From Bradyrhizobium sp. AZCC 2262 (GTDB lineage Bacteria; Pseudomonadota; Alphaproteobacteria; Rhizobiales; Xanthobacteraceae): DNA of 64,000 nt. The notes beneath the pieces are model-generated. The model was not told the origin of the DNA, did not search any database, and saw only the letters and a list, made by a program, of their open reading frames with translations. Shown piece by piece: positions 24,800 through 32,355 of this stretch (positions are counted from its first letter, which is position 1; each line of letters opens with the position of its first letter). Where the stretch lies: assembly GCF_036924535.1 (NCBI RefSeq), contig NZ_JAZHRT010000001.1, forward strand, positions 5,952,001 through 6,016,000, given 5' to 3'. The position numbers and the translations under genes were made by a program.

Positions 24800-26600
24800 C
24801 AAACAGAAAGAGGGCGTCTGCGCCGCAGCGAAGCGAAGGTCAGTCGGCAGTTGCGAGACCGGTTAAAAAGGCACCCGAACGAAGGGCAGTGATAGCGACG
24901 CCGGCATGAAATGACGGCGGGACCGAGGGCGAGTGCCTCCGGCGAGCGACACCGTATCGCGCCAGGGATCGAAGCCGAAGGCCGAGACCGCGCGAGCGGG
25001 CTCGGTTCACGAGAGATCCTATGCAGCAGGCAAGAGTGCTCCAATAGGCGCTTCTGATTCGCTGACACAGGAGGTGAACATGAATGGTCAAACCGATTTC
25101 ACCGCGAAAGTAGAGCCAGAAGATTTCAAGAATACGCTTTTTGTGGCCATGGAGTTGAGCCGCTCGACCTGGCTGGTGGCGACGTTCGCACCGCGGCTTG
25201 GCGACAAGATCAGCGTGCATGCGATACCGGGCGGGGACACGAAGCGTTTGCTTGCGCTTATTGGCCGCCTGCAAGCGAAGCTTCGAGACAAGGGCGTCAG
25301 CCGGGTGCGGACGGTATGCTGCTATGAGGCAGGCTACGACGGGTTCTGGTTGCATAGGGTGCTCGTCAACCACGGCATCGAGAACCACGTCCTCGATGCA
25401 GCGAGTCTTCCGATCGATCGTCGCGCCAAGCATATCAAGACAGACAATATCGACGCCAAACGTCTGCTCAGGGCAATTGTAGGCTTCGTGCAAGGCGATC
25501 CGCAAAGTTGCCGCGTGGTTCGGGCGCCAACGCCCGAGGAAGAGGATGCGCGGCGCCTCCATCGCGAGCGGCAGCGACTGGTGCGCGAACGTACTGGCCA
25601 TTTGAACCGGATCAAGGCCCTTTTGATAACGCATGGCATTCGGGCGCTCCGGATCACGGATGGAAAGTGGTGTGAGCGTCTTGACAAGATGCGGACCGGC
25701 GATGGTCGGCCGATTCCGGCGCGGCTGAAGATCGAGATCGAGCGCGAATGGAAGCGGCTCAAGGTGGTCGCCGAGCAAGTCCGGGAGGTCGAAGCCGAAC
25801 GTGACAGGCTCGTCAAAGGAAGCGAACCATCAGGGGACGCTTGCACCGAAAAGATGCGCCAGCTCGTCAAGCTGCACGGTATCGGCGCCGAGTTTGCCAC
25901 GGTGCTCACGCGCGAAGTCTTCTATCGACCGTTCCAGAACCGCCGGCAAGTCGCCAGCTACGTCGGCTTGACGCCGGCACCCTACGACAGCGGAGACACC
26001 AAACACGACCAGGGAATCAATAAAGCCGGCAACACACGAGCCCGTGTGATCGCCGTGCAAATGGCTTGGCTGTGGCTCAGGTACCAATCGAAAAGCGAAC
26101 TGTCCCTTTGGTATTACAGGCGCGTCGGAGACCTGAAGGGTCGCGTCCGGCGCATCATGATCATCGCGCTCGCGCGCAAGCTGGTGATCGCTCTCTGGCG
26201 ATACGTCGAAACCGGCAGGGTTCCGACGGGCGCCATCGTCACTACTTGATCAGTTAAATGAGTTTGGCCCACGCTTCCGGGCCAATGCCGGGACGGATGT
26301 GTGACTGAGGATGCCGGGTTGGCCCTATCAGCCGTACGAGAGATGAGTCCCATCCATCTTGGAGCCGAGCTGCCACGAGTATGCAGGATTTTGGTACGAG
26401 CCGCTGGCGCTCGACCGGATATAAGTTGATGCGGCTGCCACGGTGCAGCATGCAGGCGGGACAACGGCTCCAGTCCTGATTGTTCGCGTTATGGAAGCGG
26501 GCGTAGCGTGTGCCGCCGGTGTTCTTGGCGGAGCGATCGTGACCCGAATGGGCCGAGACCGCTTGCGGGCTCGGTTGAGCGGTCGCTTGGCCGCGAGATA
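24800..26600 (+). mobile_element. IS110-family insertion sequence (ends approximate)
   Basis: A transposase gene of the IS110 family is flanked by about 270 nt of non-coding sequence on the left and several hundred on the right. The left limit lies after 24797, where similarity to leader copy A stops. Both flanks contain a related hairpin in the same orientation: CCGAGACCGC-GCGA-GCGGGCTCGG at 24982-25005 and CCGAGACCGC-TT-GCGGGCTCGG at 26553-26574, within a longer imperfect repeat. IS110 elements encode a bridge RNA in a non-coding end, and the 24830-25079 stretch is a candidate. Exact ends are not determined, because IS110 elements lack clear terminal inverted repeats and target duplications. 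Confidence 0.6.
25080..26249 (+). CDS. IS110-family transposase
   Basis: The 389-residue protein has the two domains of IS110 recombinases. The N-terminal RuvC-like DEDD domain shows VAMELSRSTWLV (first acidic position), CYEAGYDGFWLHR (Glu), and KTDNIDAKRLL (the two final Asp). The C-terminal Transposase_20 domain shows KLHGIGAEFATVL and ASYVGLTPAPYDSGDTK, then INKAGNTRAR, where the serine nucleophile is expected. ATG 25080 has a perfect GGAGGTG site. The frame is complete with no frameshift, so the element may be active. It lies at the boundary between the conjugation backbone and the catabolic cargo. Confidence 0.95.
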   Translation: MNGQTDFTAKVEPEDFKNTLFVAMELSRSTWLVATFAPRLGDKISVHAIPGGDTKRLLALIGRLQAKLRDKGVSRVRTVCCYEAGYDGFWLHRVLVNHGIENHVLDAASLPIDRRAKHIKTDNIDAKRLLRAIVGFVQGDPQSCRVVRAPTPEEEDARRLHRERQRLVRERTGHLNRIKALLITHGIRALRITDGKWCERLDKMRTGDGRPIPARLKIEIEREWKRLKVVAEQVREVEAERDRLVKGSEPSGDACTEKMRQLVKLHGIGAEFATVLTREVFYRPFQNRRQVASYVGLTPAPYDSGDTKHDQGINKAGNTRARVIAVQMAWLWLRYQSKSELSLWYYRRVGDLKGRVRRIMIIALARKLVIALWRYVETGRVPTGAIVTT

Positions 26601-26783
26601 GAGCGCGGCCCCGCCTGGCGCGGGGGTCGCCCCAATGCATTCGACTGCGACTGAGCGGCGTCGAGAAGTATGTCCGCTTTGATCGGAAGCGGAAGTGAAC
26701 TGAGTGGCAAAAGCGTCGCTTTGTGCCACAGGCGGACCTAGACGCCCGGTCCAATGAAGGCCGGGCGTCCGTTTGCGTGTTGG
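26250..26783. other. Non-coding stretch right of the IS110 transposase
   Basis: No convincing gene is seen in these 534 bp. They hold the second IS-associated hairpin (26553-26574) and, at 26734-26759, a stem ACGCCCGG/CCGGGCGT just downstream of the DUF1254 stop, which may help to end that transcript although it lacks a U tract. The right end of the IS lies somewhere here. Confidence 0.45.
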
Positions 26784-28193
26784 TTATGTAACCTTGCGAA
26801 TGGCTGGCGGCCACCACGAGCCGTCCAAGACGGACGGAGGATTTTCCTTCGGCCAGTATAGACGGAACATCGGGATAAACTTGCTATCAGGAGCCGGAAG
26901 CCAATTAGACTCCTTATCCGGCCCCGGATTGGCTTTCTGAAGGAATAGATCGATTGAACCGTCCGCATTGACCTTGAGCTGGTCGCGCGCACTAAGTGTG
27001 TAGCGATTGAGTGAATTCGGAACAAAGAAATAGCCGCTGTCGTACATTGTGAGCGACCAGAAGCCGTTAGCCGGTGGTAGGTCATTCTTGCTTGCAAAGC
27101 GAATGACGTAGTTATTCTTGGAAGTGTCTAACGGATGTCCGTCGGCGTCAGTGAGCCCCATGGGATAGACTGCGTCCTTGGGTGCATTGGCCGGGATACC
27201 AAAAGCAGCAAGCCAAGCACGTGCCATATAGTCGGTGCCGTACTGGCCGACCTTGAGATTAATGACCCAGCCCTGCTTGACCACACCCGACTTCGCGGTA
27301 TAGGCGGCAATCTTTTCCCAAGCAGCTTTGGGGGCCTGCTCAATTGCCTTGGCCATCGCGGGGTCGAGTTTGCCCAAGTCGAAATCTTGACCGGGCACAA
27401 GGCCGATCCGAGCTATCTTAGCGATGATGGGACCGTCTTCGGAAGCAGGAGGATTATTCTTCATTAACTGGGCCATCAACCCGAAGTACTGAGCGGCGTT
27501 CAGCGCGTTGACGTTGTCTCGTACAGATCGCTTCATATCCACGGTTGGATCAATCTTAGCCGGTGGCGGGACGTACTCTTTGCCCCACGAACTGAGCGGA
27601 TAAACCTTGTACTGGTCCTGCAAGGCCCAAACGGCTTTGTAGTCTTCCGGCGTTCCTGTGCTGTATGTGCGGGCAAGTATCCACATGGTGGCCGTGGGCG
27701 ACTTGACCTGCTTGACCCCTTCGGGGAGTGTACCAGTCCAGCTCGGACCAGTGACCGCATAAGTCTGTGCTTTCTGCCCGGTCGTGCGTGTGCCGGGGTC
27801 GAAGACCACTGGCACCCAACCATCATAGAATTCCCAAACGTAGTAACGATTGCCCATATCAGGCCAACTAACTACCCACGGCTCCTTGGAAACATCCACG
27901 AAGACATTCGAATAGAGCGTATCTGCGTTTGGCGCGGTGACATCGCGGTAAGCGGCATTCGGATATTCGCGCAGATTGGCGAACTGCCCCATCGGGGCGC
28001 GCTTTGCTTCGGGCTTCTCCACGTTGGTAATCACCCTGCGCGACATCTCAACGGAAATCAGGGAGTAGCCGTAGACGTATGCTTCCTCTGCGATTGCTTG
28101 CGCCTCGGCAGGCGTCACAGTCTGTGCTTGGCCCGGAGCGCTTGAAAAGAGCGCGACAAGCGAGAGCGCAGCAACAAATTGTTTCAAAAACAT
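26784..28193 (-). CDS. Secreted DUF1254/DUF1214 protein
   Basis: The 469-residue product starts with a signal peptide (FLKQFVAALSLVALFSSAPG, cleavage near GQAQ) and then shows the DUF1254 domain (EEAYVYGYSLISVEMSRRVI, NADTLYSNVFVDVSKEPWV) and the C-terminal DUF1214 domain (GFWSLTMYDSGYFFVPN, NRYTLSARDQLKVN). Such periplasmic proteins are widespread in soil Proteobacteria and have no assigned biochemical role. ATG 28193 is chosen because a GGAG site is 8 nt upstream and the signal peptide starts there. It is transcribed toward the IS and stands alone. Confidence 0.88.
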   Translation of the reverse strand: MFLKQFVAALSLVALFSSAPGQAQTVTPAEAQAIAEEAYVYGYSLISVEMSRRVITNVEKPEAKRAPMGQFANLREYPNAAYRDVTAPNADTLYSNVFVDVSKEPWVVSWPDMGNRYYVWEFYDGWVPVVFDPGTRTTGQKAQTYAVTGPSWTGTLPEGVKQVKSPTATMWILARTYSTGTPEDYKAVWALQDQYKVYPLSSWGKEYVPPPAKIDPTVDMKRSVRDNVNALNAAQYFGLMAQLMKNNPPASEDGPIIAKIARIGLVPGQDFDLGKLDPAMAKAIEQAPKAAWEKIAAYTAKSGVVKQGWVINLKVGQYGTDYMARAWLAAFGIPANAPKDAVYPMGLTDADGHPLDTSKNNYVIRFASKNDLPPANGFWSLTMYDSGYFFVPNSLNRYTLSARDQLKVNADGSIDLFLQKANPGPDKESNWLPAPDSKFIPMFRLYWPKENPPSVLDGSWWPPAIRKVT

Positions 28194-28551
28194 GACAGTC
28201 GCTCCATCGTTGATTGACAACAACTACTTCAGGCATTGTCGTTGTCGAGGGGACGGTATCCTAAAAAGGGTAATTTTATGGTGCCGTCACTTCCATCAAG
28301 CATTCTAGGGACCAGTCCGGCAGGCGCGCTATGCAAAATCGGTCAGCAATGGCACGTATGACCTGATGAAGTCTGCTTAGGGTCATTCGCGACCGAGGTG
28401 ACTCCGGTGGAATGTCCGCATTTGCCAGTAGCGGACATCGCCGATAGGCGAAAACGGCGGGTCCGCGGTGGTTTTGGTGGGCCATTGGTGGGTTGACAAG
28501 GCTCCGTTCATATAAGCCCGACCCGCTCGCGAAGCGCCGGGTGGCGCCCTG
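28194..28551. other. Intergenic region between the DUF1254 gene and the quorum-sensing remnant
   Basis: About 360 bp without a supportable gene. The promoter of the DUF1254 gene should lie near 28200-28290, which is AT rich in part (aaaaagggtaattttatgg). A 69-codon frame at 28276-28485 has no recognisable product. No clear operator is visible. Confidence 0.4.
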
Positions 28552-29088
28552 CTACGCCAAGAACTGCCGCACCCTCTGTATCAGGACAAGATCGTCCAGG
28601 CACATCGCCCATTCCAGCAATGTTTGCCGGAGCGTCGTGGCCAGCACGCCGTGAAGCGCGAGGCGATCCAGAACCAGCGATCGGTCAGTTTCGACCCGCG
28701 CGGCAGAGAGGTCGGCAAGCACTCGCACGTCATATCCAAGCCTCGCCCCTTCCAGGGCCGCAACGAAAACCTCCTCCTCGAGCCACGCTCCGCCTAAAAA
28801 TACGACGCCAATGTTCGATGCTGCGAGTGATGTCAAAAACTGCTGGTCGCGCCACACGCAAAGACCGTCGATATTTAACGGGACGATCCAATCAGCAACC
28901 CTATCGGGAATTTGGCGAGGCTCATATTCACCGACAGCAAGCGGAGGGACATCGAAGATTTCCTGGCATATCGGCAGCAAAGTCAAGCTCGCACGGCGGC
29001 GCACGACGAACTCGGCCGGCATATTGGCCTGTTCGCCGCGCGTCAGATTGATCAGTACAACTCGGCTGCGCCGCGGATCTGCCAGCAT
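28552..29088 (-). CDS. Isochorismatase-like protein lacking catalytic residues
   Basis: The 178-residue protein resembles the isochorismatase-like cysteine hydrolase fold: an N-terminal strand VVLINLTRGEQANMP where the family has a catalytic Asp (here Asn), and NIGVVFLGGAWLEEEVFVAA followed by ARLGYDVRVLADLSA, where the family has its Cys in EVCV (here Glu). Lys is also not clearly placed. It is therefore probably not a hydrolase. It starts 57 nt after the AHL synthase stop and is likely co-transcribed. Genes of this type often follow luxI in Bradyrhizobium-like genomes, to my recollection. The assignment rests on fold-like motifs only. Confidence 0.55.
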   Translation of the reverse strand: MLADPRRSRVVLINLTRGEQANMPAEFVVRRRASLTLLPICQEIFDVPPLAVGEYEPRQIPDRVADWIVPLNIDGLCVWRDQQFLTSLAASNIGVVFLGGAWLEEEVFVAALEGARLGYDVRVLADLSAARVETDRSLVLDRLALHGVLATTLRQTLLEWAMCLDDLVLIQRVRQFLA

Positions 29089-29145
29089 TTGGATTCCTGG
29101 TACAGCCGGTCTGTGCCGCGACTTAGCAACCGCGCCTCATCATTA

Positions 29146-29784
29146 CTATGCAGCGGCCCGGAGCGAATGGGACGCAAGAAGGACCGGGCCCTTGACGTCA
29201 GCATTACGATACATCGCTGCAAGCGCGTCATCTGTTGCATGCAGATATCCGGCAAGCGCCATGGTTTGCCCGAGCCGCTGTGGAGGCGCGATGCGTTCGA
29301 GCGGCCAGCCCGCGCGACGGAGGATGCGCTCCATTCGCACGTCAGTAACTGTTACGATAGATTCGGCGTTGACGGCTCGCACGCCTTCGATCATGGCCGC
29401 AAACAGAACAAAGGTTGCACGATTGAGACCGTTCCCTCCAAGCTCGGCCGCAATCTTGGTATCCACGCAAAACCGCGAGCTCTCGAGGATTCGTTCGCTG
29501 CGCGGCACGGCCTGCCCGCCAAGCAAAGCAGGAAAGGCGTCGGCAAGCATGGTCGGTCCCGTGGTCGGAAGAAGCCGCACGCCGCCAACAAGGCTATCTT
29601 GATCCGACTTTACAAGAAGATAGGTGGGATTGAGCGCATCATAGATATCCAGCTCCAGGTCACCGGAGATCGAGACAGCCCAGTCAAGCCGGTCTTTGAA
29701 GACGCGGCGGCGCAGCCGATACATCTCTGTGAGCAAACCGAGATGTTGACCAAATTGATGATTGTCGAGTGCGACGGCGTGCAT
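29146..29784 (-). CDS. LuxI-family acyl-homoserine-lactone synthase
   Basis: This 212-residue protein is a LuxI-type synthase that makes an N-acyl-homoserine lactone from S-adenosylmethionine and an acyl donor. Conserved positions are present: MYRLRRRVFKDRLDW (Arg, Phe and Trp of the active site), ELDIYDALNPTYLLV (the acidic pair), GGVRLLPTTGP (Arg) and ILESSRFCVD (Glu and Arg). The C-terminal half carries VTDVRMERILRRAGWP, as in the family. The signal it makes cannot be told. A lux-box-like palindrome at 29840-29857 precedes it, and the neighbouring luxR gene is truncated. Confidence 0.92.
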   Translation of the reverse strand: MHAVALDNHQFGQHLGLLTEMYRLRRRVFKDRLDWAVSISGDLELDIYDALNPTYLLVKSDQDSLVGGVRLLPTTGPTMLADAFPALLGGQAVPRSERILESSRFCVDTKIAAELGGNGLNRATFVLFAAMIEGVRAVNAESIVTVTDVRMERILRRAGWPLERIAPPQRLGQTMALAGYLHATDDALAAMYRNADVKGPVLLASHSLRAAA

Positions 29785-29839
29785 GGTAACCTCCGGTTGA
29801 AGAGAGAGGTCACAACAACAGAAACGAAAGTGAAACGCG

Positions 29840-29857
29840 CCTGCACTTTTTTACAGG
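29840..29857 (-). promoter_or_regulatory. lux-box-like palindrome upstream of the AHL synthase gene
   Basis: The 18-bp sequence CCTGCACTTTTTTACAGG is an imperfect dyad (CCTGCAC / TTACAGG) of the type bound by LuxR-family regulators. It ends 56 bp before the AHL synthase start codon, the usual distance for a box overlapping the -35 region. Confidence 0.7.
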
Positions 29858-29990
29858 TAGCTCTCGCTGTTTGCCAAAGAGAAGAAGTCCCAGCAAACAA
29901 AACTGACTGTTTATGCGTCGAGAATCAATTCCGCTTCCCCGGAGAAGCTGATCGGTTCGCATTCGGAAGATGCAGGGAATATCAGCTTAC

Positions 29991-30416
29991 TCAGGGCAAC
30001 AGCCGGCGACGCACCGCTTCCGCCACACATTGTGCAGTCGATGTTGCTTCCAGCTTGGGTCGCGCGTTTTCAAGATGAAACACGACAGTGCGCGGAGCAA
30101 TGCCAACGAGGACCGCCGTGTCAGCCACCGTCTTGCCTCGCGAGGCCCACGCAAGGCACTGACGCTCGCGCTGGGTCAAGACGTCACCGGCATCCGGTTG
30201 ATCACATACTGTGCCCAGCCGCGCTGCGACGTGTGTTTGGAAATACAGCCCCACTAGCTGGACGACATCTCTCGACTTGGCGATGAGCCGTTCCGGCCGC
30301 ATGGCCCGATCGTCCGTGGCCAAGGTAAACGCCGCCTTTCGTACCTTGCTTACCCATACAAAAGTGCGTGAAATGCGGTCCGATCGCTCCCAATTGTTCG
30401 TGCCTGTCCTCCTCAA
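29991..30416 (-). pseudogene. LuxR-family regulator, N-terminally truncated
   Basis: The open frame gives at most 141 residues. The C-terminus is a complete LuxR helix-turn-helix: DVLTQRERQCLAWASRGKT, DTAVLVGIAPRTVVFHLENA. The preceding 40 residues (FTLATDDRAMRPERLIAK to YFQTHVAARLG) match the end of an autoinducer-binding domain, but the first 110-130 residues normally present are missing. The frame opens only with a TTG, and 27 nt further upstream the polysaccharide-deacetylase-fold gene ends. So the 5' half was probably lost when the catabolic genes arrived. The remaining protein could still bind DNA without a signal. Confidence 0.75.
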
Positions 30417-30443
30417 ACGAGTTGCGTCAAGTCGCGACCTGGA

Positions 30444-31316
30444 TCAGTCCGAAGACTTAATAGCGTCATCGTCGGCAAGAGCCGCTGACCATCGTGCGAT
30501 TTCGCTCCTCGTGGCGCACCAGACGCCCTCATGGCGCTTGATGTGGTCGAAACACTTTTTCAAAGTAGGAATCAAGATCGGACGTCCGCCGATGTGGCAA
30601 TGGATCAGGATCTCCGTCCAACCGGGATTACCATCATTCCCTTCCGCATAAAGCTGATCGAAGGAATCCCTGAAGCCTTCCCAAATGATCGATGGCGCGT
30701 TGCGGGGGGCGAGGTAAATCTGCACATCGTTGTGCTGCGCATTGGTTTGCGGCAGCACGACCATGGATCGACCACCCGGAACCTGGCGGACGAACGGTAC
30801 GTCATCGCTGGCGTCGTCCCCGCACCAGACGTAATTCTGTTCGGACAGGAGCCGCAGCGTATTCGCGGTCGGGCTCGCGCCCGGACTGGCCCATCCTAAG
30901 GGCTGTTTGCCGGTGGCCGCAACTATCGCTTCAGTCGTCTTGCTGATGTCGGCACGCTCGGCGTCAATGTCCTCGGAAGTGAAGGTGCGGTCGTTGACCC
31001 AGCCGTGCCCGACGATCTCGTGACCTTCCTCGACGGCCGTCGAAAGAAACTCGGGATGCCGCTCCGCCGCCAATCCGTTCGTCGAAATATGGCATTTCAG
31101 TCCATAGGAATCGAGCAGATCCAGCAGGCGCCATCCGCCTACGTTCGCGCCGTACTCGGCGTAAGAAAGCGAAAGCTGGTTCGGCTTGCCCGGCGTGTCC
31201 CGAACCTTGTACTGCGACTGAAGTTCAAAGGCCTCGAACGCAAGACCGATTGATACCGCAATTTTCTGATTCTGCGGCCAGCGCCAAGACCTACGACGGG
31301 CGGAGAATTTCGTCAT
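30444..31316 (-). CDS. Polysaccharide-deacetylase-fold hydrolase (PuuE/imidase-like)
   Basis: The 290-residue protein has the NodB-fold signature of the branch that acts on C-N bonds rather than on sugars: an N-terminal IAVSIGLAFEAFELQSQ, SYAEYGANVGGWRLLDLLD, HPEFLSTAVEEGHEIVGHGW (metal-binding His pair) and PLGWASPGASPTANTLRLL. The downstream LIHCHIGGRPILIPTL holds the final His motif. Close relatives are annotated as polysaccharide deacetylases, allantoinase-like PuuE or cyclic imidases. One odd point is FEAFEL where other members have an Asp for metal. It is the third gene of an operon with an amidohydrolase and a binding protein, so an amide or imide substrate is likely. No signal peptide, so cytoplasmic. 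Confidence 0.75.
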   Translation of the reverse strand: MTKFSARRRSWRWPQNQKIAVSIGLAFEAFELQSQYKVRDTPGKPNQLSLSYAEYGANVGGWRLLDLLDSYGLKCHISTNGLAAERHPEFLSTAVEEGHEIVGHGWVNDRTFTSEDIDAERADISKTTEAIVAATGKQPLGWASPGASPTANTLRLLSEQNYVWCGDDASDDVPFVRQVPGGRSMVVLPQTNAQHNDVQIYLAPRNAPSIIWEGFRDSFDQLYAEGNDGNPGWTEILIHCHIGGRPILIPTLKKCFDHIKRHEGVWCATRSEIARWSAALADDDAIKSSD

Positions 31317-31358
31317 TTAGTCCTCGTCATGTTGTGGGCCGGCGAATACCGCTGCCCG

Positions 31359-32303
31359 TCATTGCGCTTTTGGCGCGTAGACCATTGGCCGAACATCGAT
31401 GTCCTTGGCCAGAAGTCCTTCTTTACGCATCAGGATCATTGTCTTCTCGAGTTCGCCGACGTCGATCTTGTCCTCCATCGGCAAGAACTTCAGTTCCTTG
31501 AGCACTGTCTTGGGAACCTTGGTGAACTCGGCCACAAGCTCGACCAGTTCATCGCTCTCCAGATGCGCGTCGTACCATTCGCCGCCACGTCGCATGGCGC
31601 GCAGGAAACGGTCCATGGTGTCGCGATTGGCCTCGATGAAGCTGCGCATAACAAGGTATTGCGAGGATTGCACACCCGGTTGAACCTCGGCATAGGGCCT
31701 CGAAACGACCTCAAGCGCCGGATCGTGGGATGCCGCAATTACAAACACATTGACCTCGAAGGCGGCATCGATCTGCTTCTGCTTCAAGGCATCGATCATC
31801 TGCGGGAACGGCACTTCCCTAAACGTCACCTTGGCAGGATCACCTCCCGTTTGCCTGATCCATTCTCGGACATAGAGCCAGATCACGTTGCGATTGGTGT
31901 TTACCGCGACAATCTTGCCTTCAAGGTCCTTCCCTGATTTCACACCGTCCGCACGGCGCGCGATCAGAGCCGAGTCCACAGTCCCACCACCCGGCGTGGG
32001 CGACACAAGCTGTACATCGATGCCTTGAGCGACCGCGGCGAGCGCGGAGACATTGTTGCTAAAGGCGACATCATACGACTTGCCTACTAGTCCCGGAATC
32101 CCGATAGCACCACCCGCGGTCGGTGCGAACTGCACGTCTAGCCCCTCGTCGGCGAAGAAGCCGAACTTCTTGGCGATGTATAGAGGCGCAATTGTCGATG
32201 TTGGGATCACGCTTACGCGGAGGGCGACGGCCCCAGTCGCGCCTACAGGCAAGGCGGCTGACAAGAATGCGGCAAACAACAAACTTGAAACGATTTTGAG
32301 CAC
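31359..32303 (-). CDS. NMT1/THI5-like ABC-transporter substrate-binding protein
   Basis: A periplasmic binding protein of the NMT1/SsuA type. From GTG 32303 (GGAG 8 nt upstream; GTG 32312 is an alternative) it has a signal peptide (LKIVSSLLFAAFLSAALPVG) and then the family sequence RVSVIPTSTIAPLYIAKKFG, FFADEGLDVQFAPTAGG, and SYDVAFSNNVSALAAVAQG. The ligand is unknown; the family takes up small organic molecules such as nitrate, sulfonates, taurine or pyrimidines and aromatic acids. No matching permease or ATPase gene is next to it, so it must use transport components coded elsewhere. Confidence 0.85.
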   Translation of the reverse strand: MLKIVSSLLFAAFLSAALPVGATGAVALRVSVIPTSTIAPLYIAKKFGFFADEGLDVQFAPTAGGAIGIPGLVGKSYDVAFSNNVSALAAVAQGIDVQLVSPTPGGGTVDSALIARRADGVKSGKDLEGKIVAVNTNRNVIWLYVREWIRQTGGDPAKVTFREVPFPQMIDALKQKQIDAAFEVNVFVIAASHDPALEVVSRPYAEVQPGVQSSQYLVMRSFIEANRDTMDRFLRAMRRGGEWYDAHLESDELVELVAEFTKVPKTVLKELKFLPMEDKIDVGELEKTMILMRKEGLLAKDIDVRPMVYAPKAQ

Positions 32304-32355
32304 TTTGCACACTCCGAGTTCGCCGCATTCCTGAGATCCAGCCTTGCGGGCGGCG

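Noticed and set aside
24548..24802. N-terminal extension of the parB-like protein through the leader (start at 24802)
   Set aside because: The extension is Arg/Pro rich, coincides with the structured repeat shared with the DUF932 leader, and ATG 24547 has an excellent ribosome site followed by the conserved domain.
28276..28485. A 69-codon minus-strand frame between the DUF1254 and isochorismatase-like genes
   Set aside because: No ribosome site and no recognisable product; composition is that of intergenic DNA.
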